Below are positions 45,886-58,245 of a DNA stretch of 64,000 nt, piece after piece. Every line of letters begins with the position of its first letter. Positions within the stretch are counted from its first letter, which is position 1. The stretch spans positions 22,041,001-22,105,000 of the forward strand of contig NC_045431.1 in the NCBI RefSeq assembly GCF_902635505.1, given 5' to 3'. The notes beneath the pieces are model-generated. The model saw only the letters and a program-made list of their open reading frames with translations, did not search any database and was not told where the DNA came from. Made by a program: the position numbers and the translations under genes. Source of the DNA: Sarcophilus harrisii. Lineage: Eukaryota; Chordata; Mammalia; Dasyuromorphia; Dasyuridae.

Positions 45886-46022
45886 GAATTTAATTGACTC
45901 CATGATGCCTCAAAAAGTCAGAAGGACCTGAGTTCAAATTTGACCTGAGAGCAGAGTTGAACTCAGGTCCTCCTGACTTCAGGGCTAGTATTCTATCCAC
46001 TGTGCCACCTAGCTGCCCCCCA
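45886..46022. mobile_element. Head-to-head SINE fragments forming an inverted repeat
   Basis: A sense SINE piece (CCATGATGCCTC ... GTCAGAAGGACCTGAGTTCA) meets an antisense piece (GAACTCAGGTCCTCCTGACT ... CCACTGTGCCACCTAGCTGC). Arms 45917-45935 and 45959-45977 pair over 19 bases with one mismatch around a 23-base spacer, so a transcript could fold into a hairpin. Confidence 0.75.
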
Positions 46023-46209
46023 AAGATATTATTAAAAATAAAAGTTTATGCCTTAAACCCATATCACTCTCACATTGAATGGAAAACAATAGGTCTTAGG
46101 CCAAGTCCCATTTAGTCCTCATGTGCTTAGATTGGTTTAGAGTGAATAAAAGTAGCAATTATCTCTGTTTTGGCCAGAAGCCCAAATGATCTTTTTTTTT
46201 TTTCTTTCT

Positions 46210-46290
46210 CTTTTCTTTATATCCTTAGTAGCTACCACAGTGCCTGGCTTTTATTAAGTATTCAATAAGTGCTTATTGTCTAAGAATATG
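46210..46290 (+). mobile_element. L2 tail fragment
   Basis: CACAGTGCCTGGCTTTTATT then ATTCAATAAGTGCTTATTG, the L2 3' end. Confidence 0.6.
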
Positions 46291-46384
46291 ATTTTCTCCT
46301 ACAGATGGTGTTGAGATTCCCAATTACTGAAATAAGGTGACCTAGTTCCTAAGAATGCAATTTTTAGATCATGAGTGTGATTAG

Positions 46385-46505
46385 TATCTCACTCTACTAA
46401 TTGGTACCTCTTTCACATTGAGTAACTTCTTTAATTTCCCTGACTCTGTTTCCTCATCTGTATGACATGAAAATTGTGTTCTGCCACCTCTAATCTAAGA
46501 ATATT
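46385..46505 (+). mobile_element. MIR-like fragment
   Basis: GAGTAACTTCTTTAATTTCC, CTGACTCTGTTTCCTCATCT and GTATGACATGAAAATTGTG: sense core to tail. Confidence 0.5.
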
Positions 46506-46804
46506 TACAGTTCAAAATCAATAATCCCATAATGAATTAAACCTGGGGAAAAGTTTATTGTTGGGAATACATTATTACTCCAGTCAAAAATTGTATCATT
46601 GCATTTCAATTATTAAAAATTACAGACAAAAGATAAAATCTAATATAAAGTACAGAAAGTAAATGAGAGAATCCTAGAAGCTTCATTTACTCCCTTTTTT
46701 TTTCCTTTTCTAATACCTAACTCTTTTCAGTTCTGTCTCCTGAGCATTTTTAACCTTCTTCTCTTTCTTCTCTTTTTCTAGACACTCCTCAAAATTATAT
46801 GTGT

Positions 46805-46922
46805 TTATAATATATATTCATGTATATATATACACACATATAAACATGCACAATACATGTGTACATATACATGTATATACACACACATATATACGTGTGT
46901 GTGTGTGTGTGTGTGTGTGTGT
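46805..46922 (+). repeat. TA/CA-rich region ending in (GT)n
   Basis: Irregular ATATACACACATATAAACAT then about 15 GT units at 46893-46922. Confidence 0.95.
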
Positions 46923-47039
46923 ATTCTGGAATGAAAATATTTTTTCTTTTCCCTTTAACCTAACATACAAGGTTTTATTTCTCCTGATACTGAATGTATT
47001 TGAAAAACTTTTTCATTAAAGGTATTTTTCCCATTCTCA

Positions 47040-47680
47040 TCTCCACAGATTTTATAAGACGGATTTTTATAAAATTCAGACTGGTGAAATGTATGAAAGC
47101 CATAGAGAGATTACAAACAGAAACCATTTTAGAGTATTTTCATTTAGTAAAGTTGGACAAAGTTAGGTAAATTGTGGTTGAGAACCAGATTCCTGGATTT
47201 ATAATGTTTACATTAATTATTGGAGCGAAGGCTCCTCACAAATCATTATTTGATGTATATGACACACAACAGGGAAACATCTCAGTTTAGTTGTTATCTA
47301 AATTTCTAACAAACAAAAAAGAGTTAGCATGGCATTCCCTTATTTAATAAGAATCATTATTAACAGGACATTGAATACAATGCAGGATTTTTCTGTTTTA
47401 CAGAAAATGAAACGCATAGACGGCTGATATCTTAGTCCACCAACAGTTAAGCAGTCCTACTAAACAGACTATTAATCTCACTTTCATGAGAAATCTGTAC
47501 AACATTTAACACTATCTTGTGTTTTATACTCCTGCCAATCCCCACCCCCCCAAAAAAAAAGGGTAGTCATTTTGAATTGTTAGCAACTTATCTTCCCTTT
47601 CTTTGACATGTTCAATTAAAGGCCTAAATTGATGAAAAAGCTGTTACTTCATGCAAGAAATGTATCAGATATTAACTTCC
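47040..47680. promoter_or_regulatory. Candidate conserved non-coding element
   Basis: About 640 bp with no recognised transposon and several kept CpGs (GGAGCGAAGG, GAAACGCATAGACGGCTG), uncommon in this CpG-poor window, plus AATCATTATTTGATG and CATTATTAACAGG AT cores. No coding frame. Conservation can only be judged by alignment. Confidence 0.25.
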
Positions 47681-48897
47681 TAAATATTTTGGTTCTTCCT
47701 TGTTGGGTGGCTTTGGATGCTTGGTTCTAGAATTAGTCTGCCCAGGAACTCTTCCCTCCAGAAAACTGGGACTGAGAATCATTCCACTTGTTTATCTTCT
47801 ACTTCCTTCAGACTCTGCCATCACTGTGATATTTTTTTTTCTTGCTCTTTTAGACTAATGGAATTTCTTAGAAGACTAGCTGGTTCCCTTCAAAGCAGTA
47901 AAAATGGTTCTTCTGTGATTTCTTAGAATGGGAAGAGCTGGTTTTACTTCTTTGTATCTTTAAACCCTTGATCTGAAAGTTTAAGATCTATGTCTACTTG
48001 CCAAAGTACAGGCAAAAAGTCTAAAAAATTGGCTCATACACAAATCATACAACCCTTTATACCTTCATTGAGGGGACGGGTGATCTACTATATGTGATTT
48101 CTTTAATTTGTCCACAATATTAACTTTTCTTCTTTTTTTTTTTTCTTTTCCTGACTATTTTCATTATTTCTTTTGAATCATGTACAGGTGCAGTTTAATC
48201 TGTTGTCTACTAACTCGTAACAAAAAAGTACAATAATTGCTCTATATGACCTTTATTTCCATTAACACTAATTATTGAAATTCTCTGGGCTTTAGTTTAC
48301 TCTACAAAATAGGGGTGATAAAGCCATTATTGCAAACTGATAACAGTAGTTGGTTTATGATAGTTGCATGTCCTTGCCTTTCATTTTGCCTTTCTACTTT
48401 TCAGAAGAGACCTTCTTCTAGATTATAGACCACCCTTCCCCCTAATATGACAATGAAGAAACATCAGCATATCATAAAAACTCAGGCTTTTTGAACTCAA
48501 AAGAGTTCTAGTTGCCTGTTTCTAATCAATTGTTGCTCCTAGGGGGTAGATCTAGCTGCAGTGTCTGAAGCTTGTTAGAGTTTCCCTTTTTTCTTCATGT
48601 TCAGAAAGAGAAAAGTAACATTTGCCAATAAATTGTGTTTCTTTAGATGTTTTGAGAACTTGTAATAAAAGTTACTTCATATTATTGGAATTCCTCATAC
48701 TTTTTTAAATGATCCTGACAACCTCCTTCAATGTTTCAGCAGTTAAAGCTATTTTTTGATCTATTGTCAAAGGAGGCACCATGGGGATTCCGATTATTAT
48801 TTTGTTTTCCTTAGATGTAGTATATTATTTTAAAAGAAAACAATATGGTGTACTTGGGAACAATTCAAATCAGACTATCACTTTTGTGAAAATGCTA
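47681..48897. other. Intergenic DNA, sparse
   Basis: A weak MIR-like core near 48260-48330 (ATTCTCTGGGCTTTAGTTTA, CTACAAAATAGGGG). The 69-codon frame at 47717 is not supported as coding. Confidence 0.45.
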
Positions 48898-48990
48898 TGT
48901 ATTATAATCACTTAACTGATCAATAAACATTTATTAAGCACCTATTATTTGCCAAGCATTGTGCTAAGCATTGGGTATACAAAAGATCAT
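48898..48990 (-). mobile_element. L2 tail fragment, antisense
   Basis: TCAATAAACATTTATTAAGC, ACCTATTATTTGCCAAGCAT and TGTGCTAAGCATTGGGTATA: a well-kept antisense L2 3' end. Confidence 0.75.
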
Positions 48991-49599
48991 GACATTATAT
49001 TGAAGCCTAGGGTCAACATCAATATAATATTTGACAACAATTTTTCTTTTAATCTCCAAAATATGCTGCTTGTGGAAAATAGATCATTTATGCAAAAAAA
49101 TAATTATAATTTTATAAGGAAGTTGTCCCCAAATTGCATATATAGTTATAGAGGTAGATATTGATGTGGATCTTTTTTTTTATTATTTTTTTAATAGCCT
49201 TTTATTTACAGGATTTATACATGGGTAACTTTACAGTATTAACAATTGCCAAACCTCTTGTTCCAATTTTTCACCTCTTACCCCCCCCACCCCCTCCCCT
49301 AGATGGTAGGATGACCAGTAGATGTTAAATATATTAAAATATAACTTAGATACACAATAAGTATACATGACCAAAACATTATTTTGCTGTACAAAAAGAA
49401 TCAGACTCTGAATTATTGTACAATTAGCTTGTGAAGGAAATCAAAAATGCATGTGTGCATAAATATAGGGATTGGGAATTTAATGTAATGGTTTTTAGTC
49501 CTCTCCCAGAGTTATTTTTCTGGGCATAGCTAGCTCAGTTCATTACTGCTCCATTAGAAATGATTTGGTTGATCTCGTTGCTGAGGATGGCCTGATCCA

Positions 49600-50082
49600 T
49601 CAGAACTGGTCATCATCTAGTATTGTTGTTGAAGTATATAATGATCTCCTGGTCCTGCTCATTTCACTCAGCATCAGTTCGTGTAAGTCTCTCCAGGCCT
49701 TTCTGAAATCATCCTGTTGGTCATTTCTTACAGAACAGTAATATTCCATAATTTTCATATACCACAATTTATTCAGCCATTCTCCAACTGATGGACATCC
49801 ATTCAGTTTCCAGTTTCTAGCCACTACAAAAAGGGCTGCCACAAACATTCGTGCACATACAGGTCCCTTTCCCTTCTTTATAATCTCTTTGGGATATAAT
49901 CCCAGTAGTAACACTGCTGGATCAAAGGGTATGCACAGTTTGATAACTTTTTGAGCATAGTTCCAAACTACTCTCCAAAATGGTTGGACCCGTTCACAAC
50001 TCCACCAACAATGCATCAATGTCCCAGTTTTCCCGCATCCCCTCCAACAATCATCATTATTTTTTCCTGTCATCTTAGCCAA
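49600..50082 (-). pseudogene. LINE-1 ORF2p C-terminal domain with intact zinc knuckle
   Basis: A 160-codon frame ending at the ORF2 stop. It opens with MTGKNNDDCWRGCGKTGTL and MHCWWSCERVQPFWRVVW, the cysteine-rich motif (C-x3-C ... HC-x3-C), followed by CIPFDPAVLLLGLYPKE, RMFVAALFVVARNWK, CPSVGEWLNKLWYMKIMEYY and LHELMLSEMSRTRRS. It aligns throughout with human L1 ORF2p (NRCWRGCGEIGTLLHCWWDC, IPFDPAIPLLGIYP). The reverse transcriptase is absent, so it cannot act alone. Confidence 0.93.
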
Positions 50083-50207
50083 TCTGACAGGTGTTTAGTG
50101 GTATCTTAGAGTTGTCTTAATTTGCATTTCTCTGATTAATAATGACTTGGAGCATCTTTTCATATGACTAGAAATAGTTTCAATTTCTTCATCTGAGAAT
50201 TGTCTGT

Positions 50208-50788
50208 TCATATCCTTTGACCATTTTCAATTGGAGAATGGCTTGATTTTTTATAAATTAGAGTTAATTCTCTATATATTTTGGAAATGAGGCCTTTATC
50301 AGAACCTTTGACTGTAAAAATATTTTCCCAGTTTATTGCTTCCCTTCTAATCTTGTCTGCATTAGTTTTGTTTGTACAAAAACTTTTCAGTTTGGTATAA
50401 TCGAAATTTTCTATTTTGTGATCAGTAATGATCTCTAGTTCTGCTTTGGTCATAAAGACCTTCCCCTTCCACAGGTCTGAGAGGTAAACTATCCTATGTT
50501 CCTCTAATTTATTAATAATTTCATTCTTTATGCCTAGGTCATGAACCCATTTTGACCTTATCTTGGTGTACGGCGTTAAGTATGGATCAATGCCTAGTTT
50601 CTGCCATATTAGTTTCCAATTTTCCCAGCAATTTTTATCAAACAGTAAGTTCTTATCCCAAAAGCTGGGATCTTTGGGTTTGTCAAAGACTAGGTTGCTA
50701 TATTTGTTGACTGTTTTGTCCCTTGAACCTAATCTATTCCACTGATCAACTAATCTATTCCTTAGCCAATACCAAATAGTTTTGGTAA
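50208..50788 (-). pseudogene. LINE-1 ORF2p post-RT segment
   Basis: Minus-strand frame open from the truncation point, including [89 protein letters not shown] and SDKGLISKIYRELTLIYKK. The human counterparts are IWYWHKNRHIDQWNRIE, WCWENWLAICRKL, LIKLKSFCTAKET and PSDKGLISRIYKEL. A frame change separates it from the C-terminal domain at 49600-50082. Confidence 0.9.
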
Positions 50789-50801
50789 GATGTGGATCTT
50801 T

Positions 50802-51954
50802 AATATCACAAGGTACATATACTAAAAGAATTAACAGAAACCAATCTTAAAAAAACAATTTTCAATGAATGTAATCTGCCTATATAATACAGACATATAC
50901 ATACATACTTATAAATATACATTCATTACATAGATACATATGTAATAAGGTAGCTGTTCGAATAGCTGTTTGGATAGACTCTTTTGATAACTTTATTGTC
51001 TATCATTTCATAGGAATTTTTTTTTAAAAGACCAGTCTTTATATATACTTCTTATCATTAAAGCAATTATTTACAGCATTTGTAGGTGCTCTCAAATAAC
51101 CAATGCATGGGAGATAAGAGAGCTAAAGGACTCTGAGAATCATGTTATATAAAAACTATCTTAAGTACCTAGGGATTTGTAAACGAGAAGACACAGCTTG
51201 AACATGATAGCTTTCCTTCTATTTTTGAAAGACAGTCTTATGAAAAATTAAATAGATACTTTTCTTTTAACTGCAGAGAATAAACTAGAACGGAAGAAAA
51301 CAAAAGTTACTCAGTCACCAATTTTAATACTAGATTTCTCAAAAGTCTGAATGCAGTTGAAGTTTCAATAAGTTCAACACTATAAATGGTACACATTTTA
51401 TTAATATAATTTATACTTTGTTAACTTGGGAAAATAATAATCAATATTTAATTTCATTTTTAATAATAGACCCTGTGATATTATGCCATGTGTGTGCAAC
51501 AGCTTCTGGATGGCCTTTTTCAGACCAATAGAGGATGTTCTCCAGTTTGGTTACCTTGATCATGTGATTTATCTTCATTAAACTTTTTCTTCTGAGAATC
51601 ACATCACTAATATCATGGATGTATGATTTTTGGATGATATTAATAATGGGATTAAATGTGTGATCCTTTCCATTACTGAACAGCAGCTTATTAATTTTTT
51701 TTTACAAAATTCAAAAATCACAGAGTGAAATACATCAGAAGAAGATGGTTTTACTGAATTTTACTTAGGAATGCAAATATTGAGCTATCTAGACATTAGA
51801 GATATACATCAATGGAGCAAACTGACCTCTAAAAGAATAGCTTTGATAGTCCTAAAAATATTTTTGCCAAGACTGGCTGGTTATTTGTGAAGAATGTTGC
51901 AGAATAGATTCCTTCCATTGGTGATAACAGACCAAAGAATGGCAGAGATATTTC

Positions 51955-51995
<41 letters not shown>

Positions 51996-52074
51996 AGAGA
52001 GAGAGAGAGAGAGAAATTAATTTAATCTCAATCTCATTACTATCATATGGGTGACTAAGTGATTTTTAAGTCAA
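50802..52074. other. Intergenic DNA, no gene
   Basis: ATACATATACATACATACTT repeats near 50890 and the GT/GA microsatellite near 51960. Nothing else recognised. Confidence 0.5.
51958..52014 (+). repeat. (GT)n(GA)n compound microsatellite
   Basis: About 16 GT units, then TATGTGAGAGAGAGAGAGAG. Confidence 0.95.
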
Positions 52075-52255
52075 GCATTCAGTCAATAAATTTTTATTAA
52101 GCATCTATTCTGTTCCAGGTATTATGCTAAGTATTGGGATACAAACACGATTAAGACAGTCCCTGCCCTTTAAAGAGTTTACTTTCTAATAGGCGAAAAA
52201 CACACACAAACACAAATTGGGGAGAGAAGGCTGCAAGGAAGAAGTACCTGGTATG
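52075..52255 (-). mobile_element. L2 tail fragment, antisense
   Basis: TCAGTCAATAAATTTTTATT, AAGCATCTATTCTGTTCCAG, GTATTATGCTAAGTATTGGG and CAGTCCCTGCCCTTTAAAGA: antisense L2 with the purine/CA-rich part following. Confidence 0.75.
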
Positions 52256-53198
52256 GAGCCATAAAGGAGAATTCCAAAGGAGTATAACCAGGTAGGAAAT
52301 GAAGAATTCTATTCCAAACAAGTAATTATTGTAATATACTTTTGATTTACTTTCTTAAAAATTGCTTTTTTTTTTAATTTCTCCCAGAATAATGTCCAAA
52401 GTTCTCAACATTCAATGAATTGTCTGGTTGGTAAAGAAGAGTTTAGCGGTTGATCCCCAAAGCATTGTGTGGTTAGATTTTTGAAGAACTGGAAATTTGT
52501 TATTGCCAAAAAGTTGACTTTGGGTAAGAAATGACTAGTGTCTCTCCATTCCAACTCCATCTCAATTGAAAGAGACTAGGACATTCAGAATCTGGAGTAT
52601 ATATAACAATAGAATTTACATGGAAATTTATAAAATATGCATGGAAAGTCAAAGTGGAAGCATTTGGAAACTGGACATGAGCCAACAATTGTGCAAATAG
52701 ACCAATAGCATGACTCACAATAACAAAAGAAAAGAATGAAAATATATTAATACACCCAATACAGTTAACTAACAACTGAAATTTAAGAAAAGTCCACAAT
52801 GAAAACCAATTGAATGGATTTCCCAGAGATCATATAAAAACAATCAAGAAATCAATGGTTCCAAAAAAATAACAATTTTACAAGATGATATTAGGATGGA
52901 ATATCGTTTGTTATATACCCTTAAGGAAGACAATGCTATAAAGAAATATTTCATTCAAGACAAAACATTAAAGTATTGCTTGAAAAAGCAAGAAACTAGA
53001 AACATAGATACCTATGTGTTTAGAAAGAATAAATATAGTAGTGCTGCACTTTTTCTTGTTTTCTTCTTAATGCTTTGAGATACCTATTGAAAATAACTCA
53101 TTTTTGTAGTATATTCACTTCTCTAGATTAAATTCCTCCACAAACTAACTCATAGATGAAATTAATTCAGGACCCAAACAAACCATTCTGGTTTCTTT

Positions 53199-53202
<4 letters not shown>

Positions 53203-53251
<49 letters not shown>

Positions 53252-53446
53252 CCCCCTGCCTTTCCCTCTCCATATCACACCCCCTCTCTCTCTCCCGCTC
53301 TCTTTGACCCTCTCTCTGTCTCTCTCTCTCCCTTTCTCTCTGTCTCTGTCTCTCTCTGTCTCTCTCCCTTTCTCTCTCTGTCTCTGTCTCTCTCTGTCTC
53401 TACCTGTCTCTGTCTCTCTCTGTCTCTCTCTCCCTTTCTCTCTCTG

Positions 53447-53477
<31 letters not shown>

Positions 53478-53527
53478 TGCCTTTCCATCTCCCTCTCTCC
53501 CTTTCTCTCTTTTCTCTCTCTCTTTCC
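53203..53527 (+). repeat. Long (TC)n polypyrimidine tract
   Basis: About 325 bp of TCTC, TGTCTC and TCCC units, almost no purines except G in TGTC. It opens with about 22 pure TC units. Open frames rich in Ser-Leu or Arg-Glu on either strand are artefacts. A homopurine-homopyrimidine tract of this length is a triplex candidate. Confidence 0.97.
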
Positions 53528-56209
53528 CTAATTTGTGTTCTTGAATACACCTTCCTGACCAACCATAATAATTTACATTAAGATAATATAAGACTGAATT
53601 AGATTCCATGACTGTCATATCTTATTACTGAGTTACAAGTATTTAAATGTCTAGATTGTTTGGTTTGCTTTTCACATGAGCTACTCTCTATGTATGACTC
53701 CACAATGTTTTACGTGTATGGTTATGCTATACGAACATAATATATATAAATATATTTGTTCATCTAGAACATATATATATATGTTCTAGATGAATAAATC
53801 TAAGAAAAAAAGATGTAAGTTTCAAATAGTGAATATGAAACATCATAAAACAAAACTCCAAGTAATTAGGGTTGTTGAAAATATTCTGGGAAATAGTGAG
53901 TTTCCTGTCACTTAAAGTTTTTAAGCAGATGTTAGATAGCTTTAGTCTCTGCACAATGAATGTGAAATTCATGCTTTGGATAACAAGAGAAAGTAGATAA
54001 TTTCTGGTGTCACTTGCAACTCTATATTTCTATCATTCTAATACATTGTACTTTATCATGAAAGGCTCCTTGGTGAGTTATAAATTCAACATATAACATT
54101 AATTTCATAACTTTTAAAGGGCAACTACGTCTAGATTGAAGCATGGAAGCTGTAGTAAAAATATCATGGGATTATTTATTCATTTAGTATTTTTATTAAC
54201 TCAAAATGTTCATTGATTTTCTCTTGGGGTATATGTACAGAGAGAAACTCAACTTTAAACACTCCCTCATCTGATTGATACTTCAATGTCATTCATACAA
54301 AACCTGAATAAATAGGTAGAGGCTCATAAGCCACAGCTCTCTCATGTCTCTAGAAAAAGCAATTTCAAGAATATGAAATATCTATATAGAAATTGCTATG
54401 CCCCCACAAAGTTTCAATTAATGACATTTTATACAGTTTAGGATATCTCATATCCCAAATATTCACTGAAAGGGAAAGGGGTATTTCCCTCTAAATTTAA
54501 ATAGTGTGGGGCAGACATGGAAGGGTTTCTTACCACAATCACTCAGTCAAGATTATATGGTACCAACTATATCAACATAATAGGTTATATATCTATATAT
54601 CTTTTAGCCCAGTGTTTTGCACAGAAGATATACTCAATAAATATTTCCAGTAGATGATATTTTCTCATTTTTGGAGTCAGAAGAGGGCAGAAAATAGCCC
54701 TTTACTTTGTGGATGTGGAATAATTGTTCTAAAATCTGTTTTTTTCTAATCTTATAAAACTGAGAAATGTATTTAAGTTTTAAAGCTCTGATAAGGAACT
54801 AATTCTCTAAGGACACTTTCTGCCATTGATGAAATCTTTTAAATGAAAAAAGAAATACTTTTTATATTTAGTTATGATTTTTCTCATTTATTTCTATTAT
54901 AATTTTTTTTGGTTTCTTATAATGAAACACAAGAGTACAGCATTATTAAAAATAATGAATAAATGCATATTTTAATAAATCAGAATATGTTAATGATATA
55001 GCCATGACCTTTGGGGACATTTGTTTCATAGGTTTTGGAAAGATAAATTAGACTTTCTTAACTTTCAAGCAGTGGGGATTTTCATTTTGTTTTCCTTCTG
55101 ATTTGGGAAGAGTAACTTTATTTAATCATATTCAGAGCTAAATTCAGAAATTTTCCTTTTAGGTATCCTATTTAGACTGTTATCCTGGTATGAAAACTGA
55201 ATAATTATACATTATGCAAAAAGGTTATAAACTTTTAAGTCACATGCCTCTGTTTATTAATCAAGTAGATTAGCCTCCTGAAGTGAGAAGATTTTTGTTG
55301 AGTGAACTTCCTTGAATTTAAAATGTTATGAATATCTCAAAATTTAGTTCATATACTTTAATATTAACAAAAATGTTTCTAATTCATTTGGAATAATATT
55401 ATCACAAAACCACAAATGTTAATGGTTTTAGTTGTATAAATTTTAGGCACTAGCTTTTTTAACCTCTTTAAAGTATATTTGACAAGGAGGAAGAAGACTC
55501 TCCAAATATTCACATTTTTAAACTTATAACTCTGTGTAATAATTTGTTCCTAAATTGTCTTAAAGAATTTTTTTTTGAAAAATCCAGAGGCAAATTTAAA
55601 AATTGCTGGTATGAAATGGCCAATCTTTACAATATCAGAAATTTCCAAGGCATATTCAGTATCAAATTATAGTCTTGCATATGTCAAATCCTTGCCTCTA
55701 AATTCATCATATACTCCAAATTATAGAAACACAATAGTATAATCCTAGAATCTGAATAAGACTTAAAGATCAGGTGGTCTAAATCTCTAATTATACATAG
55801 AAAGAATCTAAAGCTCCTTTCCCCCCATCCATATCCTGCTCTATATATATTCAACTCCTTTAAAGAAGATCCCATCCAGGATTAGCTCATTCCTTCTACC
55901 CTCATCATTATTCTGTCAGCTTCCCTGACTGCCACCATCTCCTTCAGTATCCTCTTTTTTTCTAGAAGGCAGGATATAAAACTCCTTCCAATGCCTTCCT
56001 TTTCAGAGGACAAAAGGTGGTCTCTGATCTCACTCGTCTTCATTTTTGCTGCTCTGATTTCAGTTCCATGGAACAAGATACTCTCTGGTGCCAGATTAAG
56101 TTGAATGTGTTATCTAGGTAATAAATAGTACATCTCTTTGTTCTCTGACTTCCAAACCAGTGATTTTTCTGTTGCATGATATGTCATCTCTTTGAACTTG
56201 AGGTAAAAA
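53528..56209. other. Intergenic DNA, no gene
   Basis: Only an L2 tail at 54600 is clear. 55850-56100 is GC-richer with a 64-codon minus frame that has no recognised domain. A perfect palindrome TCTAGAACATATATATATATGTTCTAGA is present near 53764 (inverted arms CATCTAGAACATATAT / ATATATGTTCTAGATG). Confidence 0.45.
54600..54660 (+). mobile_element. L2 tail fragment
   Basis: AGCCCAGTGTTTTGCACAGA then ATACTCAATAAATATTTCC, the L2 3' end. Confidence 0.6.
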
Positions 56210-56400
56210 TATTATGGTAACAATATGCCATATTGGAAAGAATGCTGCATCTGAATTTTGGTTTTGTTACTTACTAATGAAGTCTCTGAAATGTCTGAAC
56301 TTCCTTTGATCACAGTATCCTCATCTGTAAACATTGGGTTAGTTCAGATAAAAGTTGTCAAAAACAGAGCCCAGTGGCAACTGCAATATTCTTGTCCCAG
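56210..56400 (+). mobile_element. MIR-like fragment
   Basis: ATATTGGAAAGAATGCTGCA, TCTGAATTTTGGTTTTGTTA and AGTATCCTCATCTGTAAACA: sense, diverged. Confidence 0.5.
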
Positions 56401-58029
56401 CTAAGTAGAAAGATAATTGTGAATGTTTAACAAAATATTTTGAAATACGGCATAGATAATGTTGATATGTGGTTTCTTAAGTCAATGTGTGGTCCCTCAG
56501 GATTGCTTAAGTATGGTTTAATGATGCCCATTTCTATTTGAATTTGTCATCACTGGTTCAAATGTTCTCTAAACTTCTTTGTACTGCCCTATTATTCTAT
56601 AATTTCTGTCAATGAATATGAATAGATTTCTATAGCAAATACAAGAGATATTACTTCATTCTACATTTTCCCACCAATTGTGCTAAATTAATGGAAGTTG
56701 AATTCATTCCCTCTAAGTTTAAGATTTCATGTTTTTTTTTTTTTCGTTTATATCCCAAGTGCCTACAAGCACTAATGAAGCTTTGATGACAAAATGGATA
56801 GAATATTCGACCTAGCAATAGGAAAAAATGAATTGAAACCCAATGGCTAATTTATAGGGAGACTTAAATAATACTAATGATAGTATTTAGAATTGGCCTT
56901 TTAAAATATAAGTTGTAAATACAATGACCAAATTCAATGTGGTACTTTTCTCACCATACTTTTACTATATACTTAGATCTTATATTTTTCTTAATTTTTC
57001 TATTCTCAGGAAAAACTATGTACTTTTCACTTAAAGCAATAAAAGCCATATGAGCTTATCCATAACCTCATCCTATTCAATTGCTTACTATTTTATCAAT
57101 AAAAGATCTTATATGATTTCCCTACTCCCTCAATTAATTGAGAATCAATGATGGCATAGTTTCCCTATTCAGTTAGATGATGTTCAACACTTACAAAATT
57201 ATTAAACTCAGAAAAAAAGGCCTCAAACTCTTTTTTCCTCATTCCTTTAAAATATAACCTTTCCTCTTTCAGTTAAAAAAAAAGTTTCAGGAAGAACCAT
57301 GAATTAATTTGATCATCTTAGTAGTGAAATTTCTAGCAATTCATTCCTTGAAAGCTCAGATAAGAAGTATTTCAACTCATGTTGCGATATAAATATCTCT
57401 AAAATTAAAACTCTTTCCTACTCTTGAAGTTTAAGTTCGGAGAGAATTTATTCATTTCCACAACAGTGTATCATTGTAGTTCATGTGTGAATAGGAACAG
57501 GAAGTATGTAAACATGATTGTTCTCTTTATTCACTTTGCTAATTATTTTCAAATTAATTTGAATTATGCAATGTTGGTCTGTTAGTTGGATATGCAAGAT
57601 TTATTGTCAATAAAATAAGCTTAAACAATATATGTTATTCTACTTCCCATTCCATCCCCATCATAAATAAAGTATAATTACAGAGTTGAAAGGAAAACTG
57701 GTATGGAATATCTTATAAATTTAAATGTCCACATTGGATTGAAGAATATTTCTGGATGCCATCATATAATATTCAGATACCAGCTTTCTCAAATTAAGTA
57801 AAACTGGAGCATCATAAATCTTGTAAGAAAAATCTGTTACTAAACCAAATGAACTTCTTGTTCACTTTCCTTTCTATACGTTCCAGGATGTCACTACATC
57901 TTATAAAGGTGGCATGCAGAACTGAGTACAATATTCTAGTTATGGCAGGAGCTCTGAAGTGGATTGTTTTTCAACTTAATTCACGTAAGCACCTGTTATA
58001 CCCAAATGTTTATAATTAGTCTTCTGGCT
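56401..58029. other. Intergenic DNA, no feature
   Basis: AT-rich, no coding signal. Short T run at 56731-56744. Confidence 0.5.
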
Positions 58030-58245
58030 AGGGCTGTTGAGTGTACAGTGGATAAAACGCCAGGCCTGGAATCAGAAAGAACAGATTTCAATATAAGTTT
58101 CAGACAACTTAAGGTTATGTGACACTTAGACAAGTCACTTAACCCTCTTTGTTTCAGTCTCATCCATAAAATGATCTGGAGAAAGAAATGGTGAACCCCT
58201 TCAATATAACAAAGTCAGACATGACTGAAATGACAGCAAATTTTA
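58030..58245 (+). mobile_element. MAR1-like CORE-SINE
   Basis: TACAGTGGATAAAACGCCAG, CCTGGAATCAGAAAGAACAG, TTAGACAAGTCACTTAACCC, GATCTGGAGAAAGAAATGGT and AACAAAGTCAGACATGACTG in the MAR1 order. Confidence 0.85.

Larger units (their letters stand above)
49176..50788 (-). mobile_element. Young LINE-1 (subfamily B), antisense, with 13-bp target duplication
   Basis: GATGTGGATCTTT occurs perfectly at 49163-49175 and 50789-50801, framing a 1,613-bp 5'-truncated element. Its 3' end (left side) has a T-rich tract and the antisense of the subfamily-B 3'UTR, including CCCCACCCCCTCCCCTAG. On the minus strand ORF2 is open from the truncation to about 50208 ([53 protein letters not shown]). It then shifts frame, and stays open from 50082 to the natural stop at 49600. 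Confidence 0.95.

Noticed and set aside
53156-53581. Long frames on both strands (141 and 108 codons)
   Set aside because: Translations of the TC tract, with no sequence complexity beyond the repeat.
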